From: an uncultured Ruminococcus sp.
GTDB taxonomy: Bacteria > Bacillota > Clostridia > Oscillospirales > Ruminococcaceae
Assembly (NCBI GenBank): GCA_934435205.1
Contig: CAKSAK010000009.1
Coordinates: forward strand, 1-64,000
Direction of reading: 5' to 3'
DNA: 64,000 bases
The notes under the pieces are model-generated. The model was not told where the DNA came from. It did no database searches and saw only the letters and a list, made by a program, of their open reading frames with translations. Made by a program: the position numbers and the translations under genes. Each line of letters starts with the position of its first letter. The first letter of the stretch is position 1. Below are positions 17,101-24,348 of this stretch, in pieces.

Positions 17101-19371
17101 ATGAACATAGACAAGATTTTGAAGGAACTCACACTTGAAGAAAAAGCTTCATTGTGCTCAGGCTCTGACTTCTGGCACACTGAGGAAATAAAAAGGCTGG
17201 ATATACCAAGCATAATGGTGTCTGACGGCCCTCACGGACTTAGAAAAATGCGTGATGATACAGACAATCCTAACGAAGCTATCAAGGCAGTATGCTTTCC
17301 ATGTGCCTGCGCACTTGCCTGCTCTTTTGACAGAAAGCTGCTTACAACTCTCGGCAAGGCTCTTGGCGAGGAGTGTCAGGCTGAGGACGTTTCCGTTATC
17401 CTAGGTCCTGGCTGTAACATAAAGCGTTCACCCCTTTGCGGCAGAAACTTTGAATACTTCTCAGAAGACCCATATCTTGCTTCACAGCTTGCCACAGCAC
17501 ACATAAAGGGCGTTCAGAGCAAAGGCGTGGGAACTTCCCTTAAACACTTTGCCATGAACAATCAGGAAACAAGACGTATGAGCTATTCTGCCAACGTTGA
17601 TGAGAGAACGTTCCATGAGATATATTTAAGCGCCTTTGAAACACCTGTCAAGGAAGCGAAGCCCTGGACAGTGATGTGTTCATACAACCGCATAAACGGT
17701 GAATATTCCTCACAGAACAAGCTCCTGCTCACTGATATACTCAGAAACGAATGGGGCTATGATGGACTTGTAGTAAGCGATTGGGGTGCAGTTGATGACA
17801 GACCTCTTGGCGTTGCCGCAGGTCTTGACCTTGAGATGCCTACCAGCAACGGCAAGAATGACGAGCTTATCATAGAAGCCGTAAACAACGGCACGCTTTC
17901 CATGAAAGACCTTGACAAGGCTGTAAGAAACGTGCTTACGCTTATTCAGAAAGCCGAGGACGGCTATGCTCCTGCAACAAAGTGGGATAAAGAAAAACAG
18001 CATGAGCTTGCGGGCAAGATAGAGTCTGAATGTGCGGTACTGCTCAAAAATGATGATAAGATACTGCCCCTTGACAAGTCTGCAAGGATAGCTTTTATTG
18101 GCGAATTTGCCGACAAGCCACGTTATCAGGGCGGCGGAAGCTCTCACATAAATTCATTTAAGGTGACTTCTGCTCTTGAAGCTGTCAAGGGCACGGATAA
18201 TATCACATACGCTCAGGGCTTCGTCACCGACCGTGACGAAACTGTTGACGAACTTCTTGATGAAGCTGTGGAGCTTGCAAAGAACAGCGATGTTGCCGTT
18301 ATCTTCGCAGGTCTGCCTGAAAGCTTTGAGTCTGAGGGCTTTGACAGAAAGCATATGAGAATGCCTGATTGTCAGCTCAAGCTTATTGATGAAGTTACTA
18401 AGGTAAATGAAAACGTTGTTATCGTTCTCCACAACGGCTCGGCTGTTGAAATGCCTTTTGCAGATAAGGTGAAGGGCATACTTGAAATGTATCTTGGCGG
18501 TCAAAACATCGGCACGGCTGAAAAGGCTCTGCTTTTTGGCGAAGCTAACCCTAGCGGAAAGCTTGCAGAAACTTTCCCTGAAAAGCTTTCACATAATCCG
18601 TCTTATCTTAATTTCCCGGGAAATATGGACGATGTTGACTATGCCGAGGGTATTTTCGTGGGCTACAGATATTATGATGAAAAGGGCATAAAGCCACTGT
18701 TCCCATTTGGTCACGGACTTTCATACACAACCTTTGAATACAGCAACCTTACTGTTTCAGAAAACGAGATAAAAGACGACAAGACTCTGACGGTCATGGT
18801 GGACGTAACAAACACAGGCGACAGAGACGGTATGGAGATCGTTCAGCTTTACGTTTCCGACAAGGAAAGCTCAGTTCGCAGACCTGTCCGTGAGCTTAAG
18901 GGCTTTGAAAAGCTTTTCCTTAAAGCAGGCGAGACCAAAAAGGCTGTGTTCCACCTTGATAAGCGTTCATTTGCATACTACGAGCCTGATATCCACGATT
19001 GGTTCGTTGAATATGGTGAGTTTATTATCGAGGCAGGCTCTTCTTCAAGAGATATCAGACTTTCGACTTCTGTTTATGTATCTTCCGATACAAAACTCCC
19101 AGTGCATTTCACCTTGAACACCACCTGTGGCGAGATAAATTCTATCCCAGAGGGCAGAGCTATGTTCGAGGACATTTTAAGCCAAATAGACTGTGGTTTT
19201 GGCGACACGGCTTCCGACGATCTTGGCGCTTCTGCAAAGGAAATGATGGAAGCAATGATAAGAGATATGCCACTGAGGACCCTTGTTACATTTACAAATG
19301 TTCCAGACATCACAAGAGCGAAGATGTCAGAAATGGTGGAAAATCTCAACGAAATGCTTGCAGAAAAATAA
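17101..19371 (+). CDS. Glycoside hydrolase family 3, beta-glucosidase type
   Basis: A 756-aa enzyme. The (alpha/beta)8 domain includes DGPHGLR, LKHFAMNNQETRR and the nucleophile motif VVSDWGAVDD (Asp227). The alpha/beta sandwich domain carries QGGGSSHIN, and a fibronectin III-like C-terminal domain follows (ELKGFEKLFLKAGETK). About 95 further residues at the C-terminus are not part of the usual core and look helical. No signal peptide is visible, so it should act in the cytosol on imported oligosaccharides or glycosides. Sugar specificity cannot be read from sequence. No transporter sits nearby. The next gene starts 6 bases after its stop. Confidence 0.92.
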   Translation: MNIDKILKELTLEEKASLCSGSDFWHTEEIKRLDIPSIMVSDGPHGLRKMRDDTDNPNEAIKAVCFPCACALACSFDRKLLTTLGKALGEECQAEDVSVILGPGCNIKRSPLCGRNFEYFSEDPYLASQLATAHIKGVQSKGVGTSLKHFAMNNQETRRMSYSANVDERTFHEIYLSAFETPVKEAKPWTVMCSYNRINGEYSSQNKLLLTDILRNEWGYDGLVVSDWGAVDDRPLGVAAGLDLEMPTSNGKNDELIIEAVNNGTLSMKDLDKAVRNVLTLIQKAEDGYAPATKWDKEKQHELAGKIESECAVLLKNDDKILPLDKSARIAFIGEFADKPRYQGGGSSHINSFKVTSALEAVKGTDNITYAQGFVTDRDETVDELLDEAVELAKNSDVAVIFAGLPESFESEGFDRKHMRMPDCQLKLIDEVTKVNENVVIVLHNGSAVEMPFADKVKGILEMYLGGQNIGTAEKALLFGEANPSGKLAETFPEKLSHNPSYLNFPGNMDDVDYAEGIFVGYRYYDEKGIKPLFPFGHGLSYTTFEYSNLTVSENEIKDDKTLTVMVDVTNTGDRDGMEIVQLYVSDKESSVRRPVRELKGFEKLFLKAGETKKAVFHLDKRSFAYYEPDIHDWFVEYGEFIIEAGSSSRDIRLSTSVYVSSDTKLPVHFTLNTTCGEINSIPEGRAMFEDILSQIDCGFGDTASDDLGASAKEMMEAMIRDMPLRTLVTFTNVPDITRAKMSEMVENLNEMLAEK

Positions 19372-19377
19372 TCAATT

Positions 19378-20244
19378 ATGGACAGCAAGTTAGACAGCAT
19401 CAAAGACGAAACATCGGATGTGACAGAAAATGATGCTTCAAAAGCAAAAACAAGCAGAATAAAACTTTTCGTAGGAGTGATCGCAGTTGCGGTCGCCATT
19501 GTTGCAGCGATCGCTTCTGCACTTGTTAACAGACCACAGCGTGATGATGTGGTGATACTCACACCGCCTGCTGACAGCTCTCAGGCTGACAAGGTGTACA
19601 ATTCAGGCAGTGAAAAGGTCATTAGCAAGACTACAAAGGCACACACCACAAGAAAAACGACGACATCAAAAGCAGTCACAAGCAGTGCCGCTGAAACCAA
19701 GGAGGAATACAGCTTTCCTGCTGACATAAACAAAGCTGACAAGGAAATGCTCATGGCGGTGAGCGGCATAGGCGAGGTAACAGCCGACAGGATAATAGCA
19801 TATCGTGACAGAGTTGGCGTTATAAGTAACATGGATATGCTTCTTGAAGTAAACGGCATCGGAGACTCTACACTTGCGCTTCTCAAAGGCTATTTTTATG
19901 TTGACAGTGCAGACTACCATGATATGCCGCAGGAAACGAAAGTCACAGAAACACAGCCTGCGCAGACAGAAAGTCCTGCTGATACTGTAACAGAGTCTCC
20001 GACCACAGAGGAGCAAACTGTCACAACGGCTGAAACTACTGAGAAAGTCAGGCAGAAAGTGAACATAAACAAGGCTGACGCTCAGGAGATATCAGACAAG
20101 CTGCTAATTGATATGGACAAAGCGAATGCTGTCATAGAACTTCGTGAGCTTATATCCTATTACGAAAGCCCTAACGAGCTTCTTTTGTGCAAGGGCTTTA
20201 CAGAAAAACTTGTTTCCGAGCTTTGGGATTATATTGAAATATAA
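19378..20244 (+). CDS. Membrane-anchored protein with two helix-hairpin-helix regions (ComEA-like)
   Basis: A 288-aa protein with a short charged N-terminus, one transmembrane helix (KLFVGVIAVAVAIVAAIASAL) and an extracellular part. A Ser/Thr/Lys-rich linker leads to a helix-hairpin-helix unit starting INKADKEMLMAVSGIGEVTA, with a second GxG hairpin (VNGIGDSTL). Then comes a Thr/Glu/Pro-rich linker and another INKADAQEI unit at the C-terminus. ComEA, the DNA receptor for competence, has one such C-terminal domain; two units separated by a linker are unusual. The second unit has diverged and lacks a clear GxG. Neighbouring comE genes are absent. It lies 6 bases after the GH3 gene and ends in a strong terminator. 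Confidence 0.8.
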   Translation: MDSKLDSIKDETSDVTENDASKAKTSRIKLFVGVIAVAVAIVAAIASALVNRPQRDDVVILTPPADSSQADKVYNSGSEKVISKTTKAHTTRKTTTSKAVTSSAAETKEEYSFPADINKADKEMLMAVSGIGEVTADRIIAYRDRVGVISNMDMLLEVNGIGDSTLALLKGYFYVDSADYHDMPQETKVTETQPAQTESPADTVTESPTTEEQTVTTAETTEKVRQKVNINKADAQEISDKLLIDMDKANAVIELRELISYYESPNELLLCKGFTEKLVSELWDYIEI

Positions 20245-20268
20245 CTGTATTTTATATATCTGCTACAT

Positions 20269-20306
20269 AAAAAAGAACTCGCACGTTTTCATGCGAGTTC
20301 TTTTTT
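20269..20306 (+). terminator. Bidirectional terminator
   Basis: AAAAAAGAACTCGCA (20269-20283) pairs perfectly with TGCGAGTTCTTTTTT (20292-20306) around an 8-base loop. With A- and T-runs on both sides it can end the plus-strand HhH gene and the minus-strand surface operon that converge here. Confidence 0.88.
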
Positions 20307-20350
20307 GCTTAATAACGCCAATGCAAACGGCGAGCCTTATGAATATCAGA

Positions 20351-21070
20351 TCATTTGTCCTTTGTTCTTTTTGACACGCTTACGGCAACGGCACCAAGCA
20401 GCAGCATTGTCAATGCTGCACCTGCTCCTAAGCCTGTGTTAGGTGACTTGTCACCGTCTTTGTTTACATTTTGAACTGCTGTCTGTGAACTGTTTTGTAA
20501 GCTATCATCTTTTTTACCAGTGCTGTCTGGTGATATATCTGATGAACTTTCAGGTGTTTTTGTACCAAGGACATAGTAAAGTGCATCGTCTGTGACAAAG
20601 GATATTTCTGTATCAGACTCTTCACATTTAAGACTGCTTACTGTACCATCAGCTTTAACGGAATGTGCCTGATCTTTGTCTGTGTTTATTGTGACCTTTA
20701 TTCCATTGGACGGCAGAATAGAATCTCCGTCAATGTAATAAATATGAAAGGCTACGATGTTTTCAGACTTTTTTCCCATGACGCTGTTTAACCAGTCAAG
20801 AGCTTCCTTATCTGTGACCTGATCAACCACAAGATTTTTATCTGTATCGGCATTCTCGATCTTCACGCTTGTTCCATCTGGAAAATCAATAACAGCATTT
20901 CCATCGTTATCAACAGGCACACTGTTCCATGGAACATCTTCTGTATAGACCGCATAAACATTTCCATTTGCAGTTGTATTATTATCATCAAGCTTTGCCT
21001 CGGCCGCATAAACACCTGAAGGTATACTTAATGCAAGCACAAGAGCAAGAAATGAAGTCAATTTTTTCAT
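20351..21070 (-). CDS. Secreted protein with sortase-type SPNTG anchor
   Basis: A 239-aa surface protein. A signal peptide (MKKLTSFLALVLALSIPSGVYA) is followed by an acidic, Asp/Thr-rich body of about 180 residues, a Ser/Asp-rich stalk, then SPNTG (about residues 209-213), a hydrophobic helix (AALTMLLLGAVAVSVS) and a basic tail, KRTKDK. This is the layout of a sortase substrate covalently fixed to peptidoglycan. I do not recognise the body domain. It is the last gene of a four-gene operon, and its ATG overlaps the preceding stop by 4 bases. No sortase gene lies in the window. Confidence 0.8.
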   Translation of the reverse strand: MKKLTSFLALVLALSIPSGVYAAEAKLDDNNTTANGNVYAVYTEDVPWNSVPVDNDGNAVIDFPDGTSVKIENADTDKNLVVDQVTDKEALDWLNSVMGKKSENIVAFHIYYIDGDSILPSNGIKVTINTDKDQAHSVKADGTVSSLKCEESDTEISFVTDDALYYVLGTKTPESSSDISPDSTGKKDDSLQNSSQTAVQNVNKDGDKSPNTGLGAGAALTMLLLGAVAVSVSKRTKDK

Positions 21071-21585
21071 TGGTCTATTTGACCCCCTATCTGTGTATTC
21101 AAGGAAGCCGCACCTGCACTATAATAAGTGTGCGGCTCGTAACCCATGATCTTAAGCTTTATCTTTGTACCGACCTCCAGCGTCTTTGAAAGCGTAACAT
21201 ATTTCACATACTCGTTCGGTTTGATAAGACCCGTTTCTCCGAGCATATTTCCCTGTTCGTCAAACACTCTGAGCTTTATCCAGGCATTGTTGCCCTCGAT
21301 ATTTGTAAGATATACTATTGCCTTATCGCCTTCCATAGTGACGTTTCCGCACACTGCAAAATCATAGCTCATATCATCTCTGTTCGGAGAGCTATAGCCT
21401 AAATTATCCGAAACTTCAGGCTTGCCATGCTGTGCTGTGCTTTCAAAAGGCGGTGGAGTAAATTCTGCACTTTTTTTATCATTTGGACGGCACAATGCAA
21501 ATATCATCACGCCAATGGTAACTGCAAAACAGACCATAAGCACTGATACGATCAGCTTCCCGTCATTTTTTTGCTTATCCATCAT
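21067..21585 (-). CDS. Single-pass membrane protein of the surface operon (paralogue of 22265-22807)
   Basis: A 172-aa protein: short cytosolic Lys/Asp-rich start, one transmembrane helix (LIVSVLMVCFAVTIGVMIFAL), a Pro-rich linker, then an extracellular domain of about 110 residues. That domain shares a pattern with the first gene of the operon: acidic strand, LTN...WIKLRVFDEQGNMLGETGLIKPNEYVKYVTL, then LEVGTKIKLKIMGYEP. Both look like beta-sandwich modules. Function unknown. AGGGGG precedes two adjacent ATG codons; the first was chosen. There is a 148-base gap between this gene and the preceding one in the operon. Confidence 0.75.
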   Translation of the reverse strand: MMDKQKNDGKLIVSVLMVCFAVTIGVMIFALCRPNDKKSAEFTPPPFESTAQHGKPEVSDNLGYSSPNRDDMSYDFAVCGNVTMEGDKAIVYLTNIEGNNAWIKLRVFDEQGNMLGETGLIKPNEYVKYVTLSKTLEVGTKIKLKIMGYEPHTYYSAGAASLNTQIGGQIDQ

Positions 21586-21613
21586 AAGCCCCCTGATATG
21601 AATACTTTTTTAA

Positions 21614-21733
21614 TTACGCTATCGGTGCAATCCCAATATCGTTGTTTCTTACTACCCTCCATGCTCCATTTGATCCTGTTACATAATAAAAAGTTGTATC
21701 AACATGGGTAGAAGCAACCATTGCGTCAGTTGC
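21614..21733 (-). pseudogene. In-frame open extension after the 170-aa gene (possible gene remnant)
   Basis: Directly after the TAA of the upstream gene, the same frame stays open for 39 codons (ATDAMVASTHVDTTFYYV ... GIAPIA) before TAA at 21614-21616. It may be the former C-terminus of the 170-aa protein cut off by a nonsense change, a separate small ORF starting at its internal ATG, or chance. No ribosome-binding site is seen before that ATG. Confidence 0.3.
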
Positions 21734-22246
21734 TTATTGAATGTCTTCAGAGATCGTTACTGTGATAGTGCCAAGATCTGTATTGTTTGTTTCTATCCCT
21801 GCTCCACTTACACTGAAATGTGTTGAATCTTTAGGTGCGGCGTCAACAGTAGTGCCTTCGGCTGTTTTTAATGAAATAACATCGTCATCAAACCTGCCGT
21901 TAAGTCCTTCGACCTTTGATGCAAAATTCATCTGTGCTTTAATAGCCGAATTTGAATGGTTTGTTACAGTTATCTCCTTAGGCTCATACCACCAGCTTGC
22001 AGACTCTGTGGTATAGCTATGTGTTTCAGGATTCCATACCTTATGTCCGCCAAAGTAGGTAAAATTCATTTCCTCCCACTCAACGTCCACAGACATTATC
22101 GTTGACTTAGAATCAATATAGCTTCCTGTAACCTTGATATTTGTTGGTTCGCTGCCGTCATTTTTTTCTGAATTTACCGCATATGCTGTAACCACGCTTG
22201 TACTTGCAAGCACTAATGCGGCGATGATCGCCAATTTGTTTTTCAT
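21734..22246 (-). CDS. Secreted beta-rich protein of the surface operon
   Basis: A 170-aa exported protein with a signal peptide (MKNKLAIIAALVLASTSVVTAYA) and no anchor of its own. The body has regularly spaced aromatic residues: VEWEEMNFTYFGGHKVWNPETHSYT, then WWYEPKEITVTNHSNSAI, and ends in beta-strand-like GTITVTISEDIQ. From memory, similar W...FxY...WNPETHxY...VTNHSN patterns recur in secreted proteins of gut Clostridia, but I cannot name a characterised family. A strong GGAGGG site precedes the ATG, 18 bases after the first gene. It may be a structural subunit displayed through the neighbouring anchored proteins (inference). Confidence 0.75.
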   Translation of the reverse strand: MKNKLAIIAALVLASTSVVTAYAVNSEKNDGSEPTNIKVTGSYIDSKSTIMSVDVEWEEMNFTYFGGHKVWNPETHSYTTESASWWYEPKEITVTNHSNSAIKAQMNFASKVEGLNGRFDDDVISLKTAEGTTVDAAPKDSTHFSVSGAGIETNNTDLGTITVTISEDIQ

Positions 22247-22264
22247 GATAGATCCCTCCGTTAT

Positions 22265-22807
22265 TTATTTTTCAACAGTGACAGTTATTTTCGCCACCGT
22301 ATCGACCATTGCTTTTTCACCTGATTGCGGATCATAACTTAAAACTCTGAAATTTGCGTCTGTATAAGTGCCTTCACTAAGTTTGTCCTCCTCGCCCTCA
22401 AGCAAAGGAAGCGTTTTAAGCTGATTACCTGGTTTTATAGTACCTGAGCGTGCAATGATCTCACCATTTACCTCGATACAAAGCACGATATCCTGAGTTG
22501 AACTGCTTGGATGCTTATAACTAAAATAAGCTGTTTTATCAGAAAGCTTGATATTCACTGCACTTTCATATTCAAGAGAAATTCCTCCGCCACCCTCAGG
22601 CACATCAAGACTTCTGCTGTTGTCCTCCAAAGGTTCAGCATTCTGCTCTGTCTGCTGAGGTGCATAATCAGGAACTAGAGGTTTTGTTTCTGACTTTCTG
22701 AAAAACACAGCCCAAATCGTAATGCCTATGCAAAAAATCATGCCCAGAATAAGTGCAGCTATTATGATCCTTTGTTTTTTTGCTTTGTTCTCATTGTTCT
22801 CCATCAT
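22265..22807 (-). CDS. Single-pass membrane protein, first gene of the surface operon
   Basis: A 180-aa protein: a basic cytosolic start (ENKAKKQR), one transmembrane helix (IIIAALILGMIFCIGITIWAVFF), a Pro/Gln linker, then an extracellular domain with VLCIEVNGEIIARSGTIKPG, LSEGTYTDANFRVLSYDP and a C-terminal VAKITVTVEK strand. It is a paralogue of 21067-21585 (shared GxIKPG...L...GTY/K...YxP pattern). Function unknown. AGGAGG precedes two ATG codons; the first was chosen. The strong promoter at 22868-22896 lies upstream. Confidence 0.75.
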   Translation of the reverse strand: MMENNENKAKKQRIIIAALILGMIFCIGITIWAVFFRKSETKPLVPDYAPQQTEQNAEPLEDNSRSLDVPEGGGGISLEYESAVNIKLSDKTAYFSYKHPSSSTQDIVLCIEVNGEIIARSGTIKPGNQLKTLPLLEGEEDKLSEGTYTDANFRVLSYDPQSGEKAMVDTVAKITVTVEK

Positions 22808-22867
22808 TTTCCTCCTGTTTGTGCATTAGCCAGACATACCTGCTGAATAGCATTAATGTTCACAATA

Positions 22868-22896
22868 ATCATACATTGTTCTTAACAAAAAGTCAA
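22868..22896 (-). promoter_or_regulatory. Promoter of the surface operon
   Basis: On the minus strand TTGACT (22891-22896), a 17-base spacer and TATGAT (22868-22873). It lies 60 bases upstream of the first gene. Two direct repeats lie immediately upstream of the -35 element. Confidence 0.7.
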
Positions 22897-22903
22897 CAAA
22901 ATT

Positions 22904-22936
22904 TGCACAAGTGGTAAAAATAATGCACAAGCGGTA
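22904..22936. promoter_or_regulatory. Two direct repeats upstream of the surface-operon promoter
   Basis: TGCACAAGTGGTA (22904-22916) and TGCACAAGCGGTA (22924-22936) are identical at 12 of 13 bases with a 20-base period, about two helical turns. The nearer copy ends 7 bases from the -35 element of the minus-strand promoter, a typical place for an activator dimer. The regulator is unknown. Confidence 0.6.
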
Positions 22937-22937
22937 G

Positions 22938-22980
22938 TTTTTCATTAATAAATAACCGTTACTTTTTCATTAATAGATAA
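22938..22980. repeat. Second pair of direct repeats in the divergent region
   Basis: TTTTTCATTAATAAATAA (22938-22955) and TTTTTCATTAATAGATAA (22963-22980) match at 17 of 18 bases with a 25-base period. The second copy ends 3 bases before the -35 of the plus-strand promoter. AT-rich, so part of the match could be composition, but 17 of 18 is more than expected. Confidence 0.5.
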
Positions 22981-22983
22981 TAC

Positions 22984-23012
22984 TTGAAATCTTCGGGATA
23001 ATATAGTATAAT
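22984..23012 (+). promoter_or_regulatory. Promoter of the 23069-25497 gene group
   Basis: TTGAAA (22984-22989), 17-base spacer, TATAAT (23007-23012), 57 bases before the ATG of the 98-aa gene. It diverges from the surface-operon promoter, with both repeat pairs between the two. Confidence 0.75.
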
Positions 23013-23068
23013 AGTATTATGTGTTGTTATCCTGATAGGAAAACTCAGGCAGAAGGAATGGTGATAGT

Positions 23069-23365
23069 ATGAAAAAAGGAGTTATCTCTGTGAACTCAAA
23101 TGCAGAGAAAACTATTATCGCAATGACGATATCCGTTGTTCTTGCCATTATTTTTGACGGCAAAAAGAAAAAACCTGCAAAGCGCAAAAGCTTTGCTCAG
23201 CGTGTTTCAAAGCACTATAAAACTATCGACAATATAATGCTTATGACTGTGGCAAAGGACGTCAAGAAAAAAGAGCAGGAACGTGCGGCTCTTAAAAAGA
23301 AAAATTCATACAAGACCAAGCTCCGTGACCTTGAGATACAAGACGCTGAGTTTATTGAACTGTAG
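23069..23365 (+). CDS. Small basic protein, unknown
   Basis: A 98-aa protein I do not recognise. A hydrophobic stretch (TIIAMTISVVLAIIF, residues about 16-30) could be a membrane helix or non-cleaved signal. The rest is very Lys/Arg-rich (DGKKKKPAKRKSFAQR, KDVKKKEQERAALKKK), suggesting a cytosolic tail that could touch nucleic acid or the membrane surface. First gene behind a clear promoter; the next begins 8 bases later. The start ATG has only a modest ribosome-binding site. Confidence 0.6.
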   Translation: MKKGVISVNSNAEKTIIAMTISVVLAIIFDGKKKKPAKRKSFAQRVSKHYKTIDNIMLMTVAKDVKKKEQERAALKKKNSYKTKLRDLEIQDAEFIEL

Positions 23366-23373
23366 GTGATATC

Positions 23374-23739
23374 ATGACGGAATACTTCAAGCGTTACCGC
23401 AGTTTTGTTGCAAGCTGTCTTGAGGACAAGGACTGCGACTTTGCAAAGCTTCTTGATTATCACAAAGAGCATATCGCTTTTTTTCAGCATGAGCGGCTGA
23501 TACATCTTATTGTGACGGTGCTATTTGCACTTTGTACTGTCATGACGTTCATTGCCATTGCAGTATGGCAGGTCATGATACTCATACCCCTTGCCATTGC
23601 GTTTCTCGTCCTGCTTGTGCCTTATATAAAGCACTATTATTTTCTTGAAAATCAGACTCAGCTTCTTTATAAGGACTATGACAAGATATACAGACAAGTA
23701 CATAATTTTGGACTTGACAACGAGAAAGGCGTGAAATAA
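23374..23739 (+). CDS. Small two-helix membrane protein, unknown
   Basis: A 121-aa protein with a charged N-terminal 40 residues, two closely spaced membrane helices (LIHLIVTVLFALCTVMTFIAIAV and MILIPLAIAFLVLLVPYI) and a Tyr/Asp-rich cytosolic tail. No family recognised. Its stop overlaps the start of the flavin-reductase-like gene by one base (TAATG), so the two are coupled. Confidence 0.65.
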   Translation: MTEYFKRYRSFVASCLEDKDCDFAKLLDYHKEHIAFFQHERLIHLIVTVLFALCTVMTFIAIAVWQVMILIPLAIAFLVLLVPYIKHYYFLENQTQLLYKDYDKIYRQVHNFGLDNEKGVK

Positions 23740-24344
23740 TGGAGTATACGAAATACACCAAGGAACAGTGGAAAGGCAGCGTCATAACCTCTCCCCTGCC
23801 GCCTACTCTCGTTACCTGCGGCAGTATGGATAAACCCAATGTGTTCACAGTTGCGTGGACAGGTATTCTCTGCACTCAGCCGCCTGTGACCTACATCTCC
23901 GTCAGACCTGAGAGATATTCCCACGAGCTTATCACTCAAAGCGGTGAGTTCGTCATAAATCTGCCGACAAGAGAGCTTGTGAAAGCAGTGGATTGGTGCG
24001 GTGTGAAAACCGGCAGGAAAGTGGATAAGTTCAAGGAAATGCACCTTACAGCAGAGCCGTCCGCAAAGGTATCTGCACCTTTACTTGCTCAGTCCCCTGT
24101 GAATATCGAGTGCAAAGTTAGAGAGGTCGTGAGCCTTGGCACGCATGATATGTTCATTGCGGATATCGTGGGGCTTAACGTTGCAAAAGAATTGCTTGAC
24201 GAAAAAGGAAAGCTTTGCCTTGACAAAGCGGGGCTTCTTGCCTACGCTCACGGAGAGTATTACGGACTTGGCAAAAAGCTTGGCACGTTCGGCTACTCAG
24301 TAAGGAAAAAGAAAAACAACAAAAATATCAGAAAAGGAAAATAG
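23739..24344 (+). CDS. Flavin reductase-like FMN-binding protein
   Basis: A 201-aa protein of the flavin reductase/FMN-binding split-barrel family. The core shows the pattern LPPTLVTCGSMDKPNVFTVAWTG, then PPVTYISVRP and SGEFVINLPT, typical of FMN-binding barrels that reduce flavin with NAD(P)H or bind FMN as cofactor. The last 20 residues are Lys/Asn-rich. Physiological partner unknown. Coupled to the preceding membrane-protein gene, and 4 bases ahead of the phospholipase gene. Confidence 0.85.
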   Translation: MEYTKYTKEQWKGSVITSPLPPTLVTCGSMDKPNVFTVAWTGILCTQPPVTYISVRPERYSHELITQSGEFVINLPTRELVKAVDWCGVKTGRKVDKFKEMHLTAEPSAKVSAPLLAQSPVNIECKVREVVSLGTHDMFIADIVGLNVAKELLDEKGKLCLDKAGLLAYAHGEYYGLGKKLGTFGYSVRKKKNNKNIRKGK

Positions 24345-24348
24345 AGTT

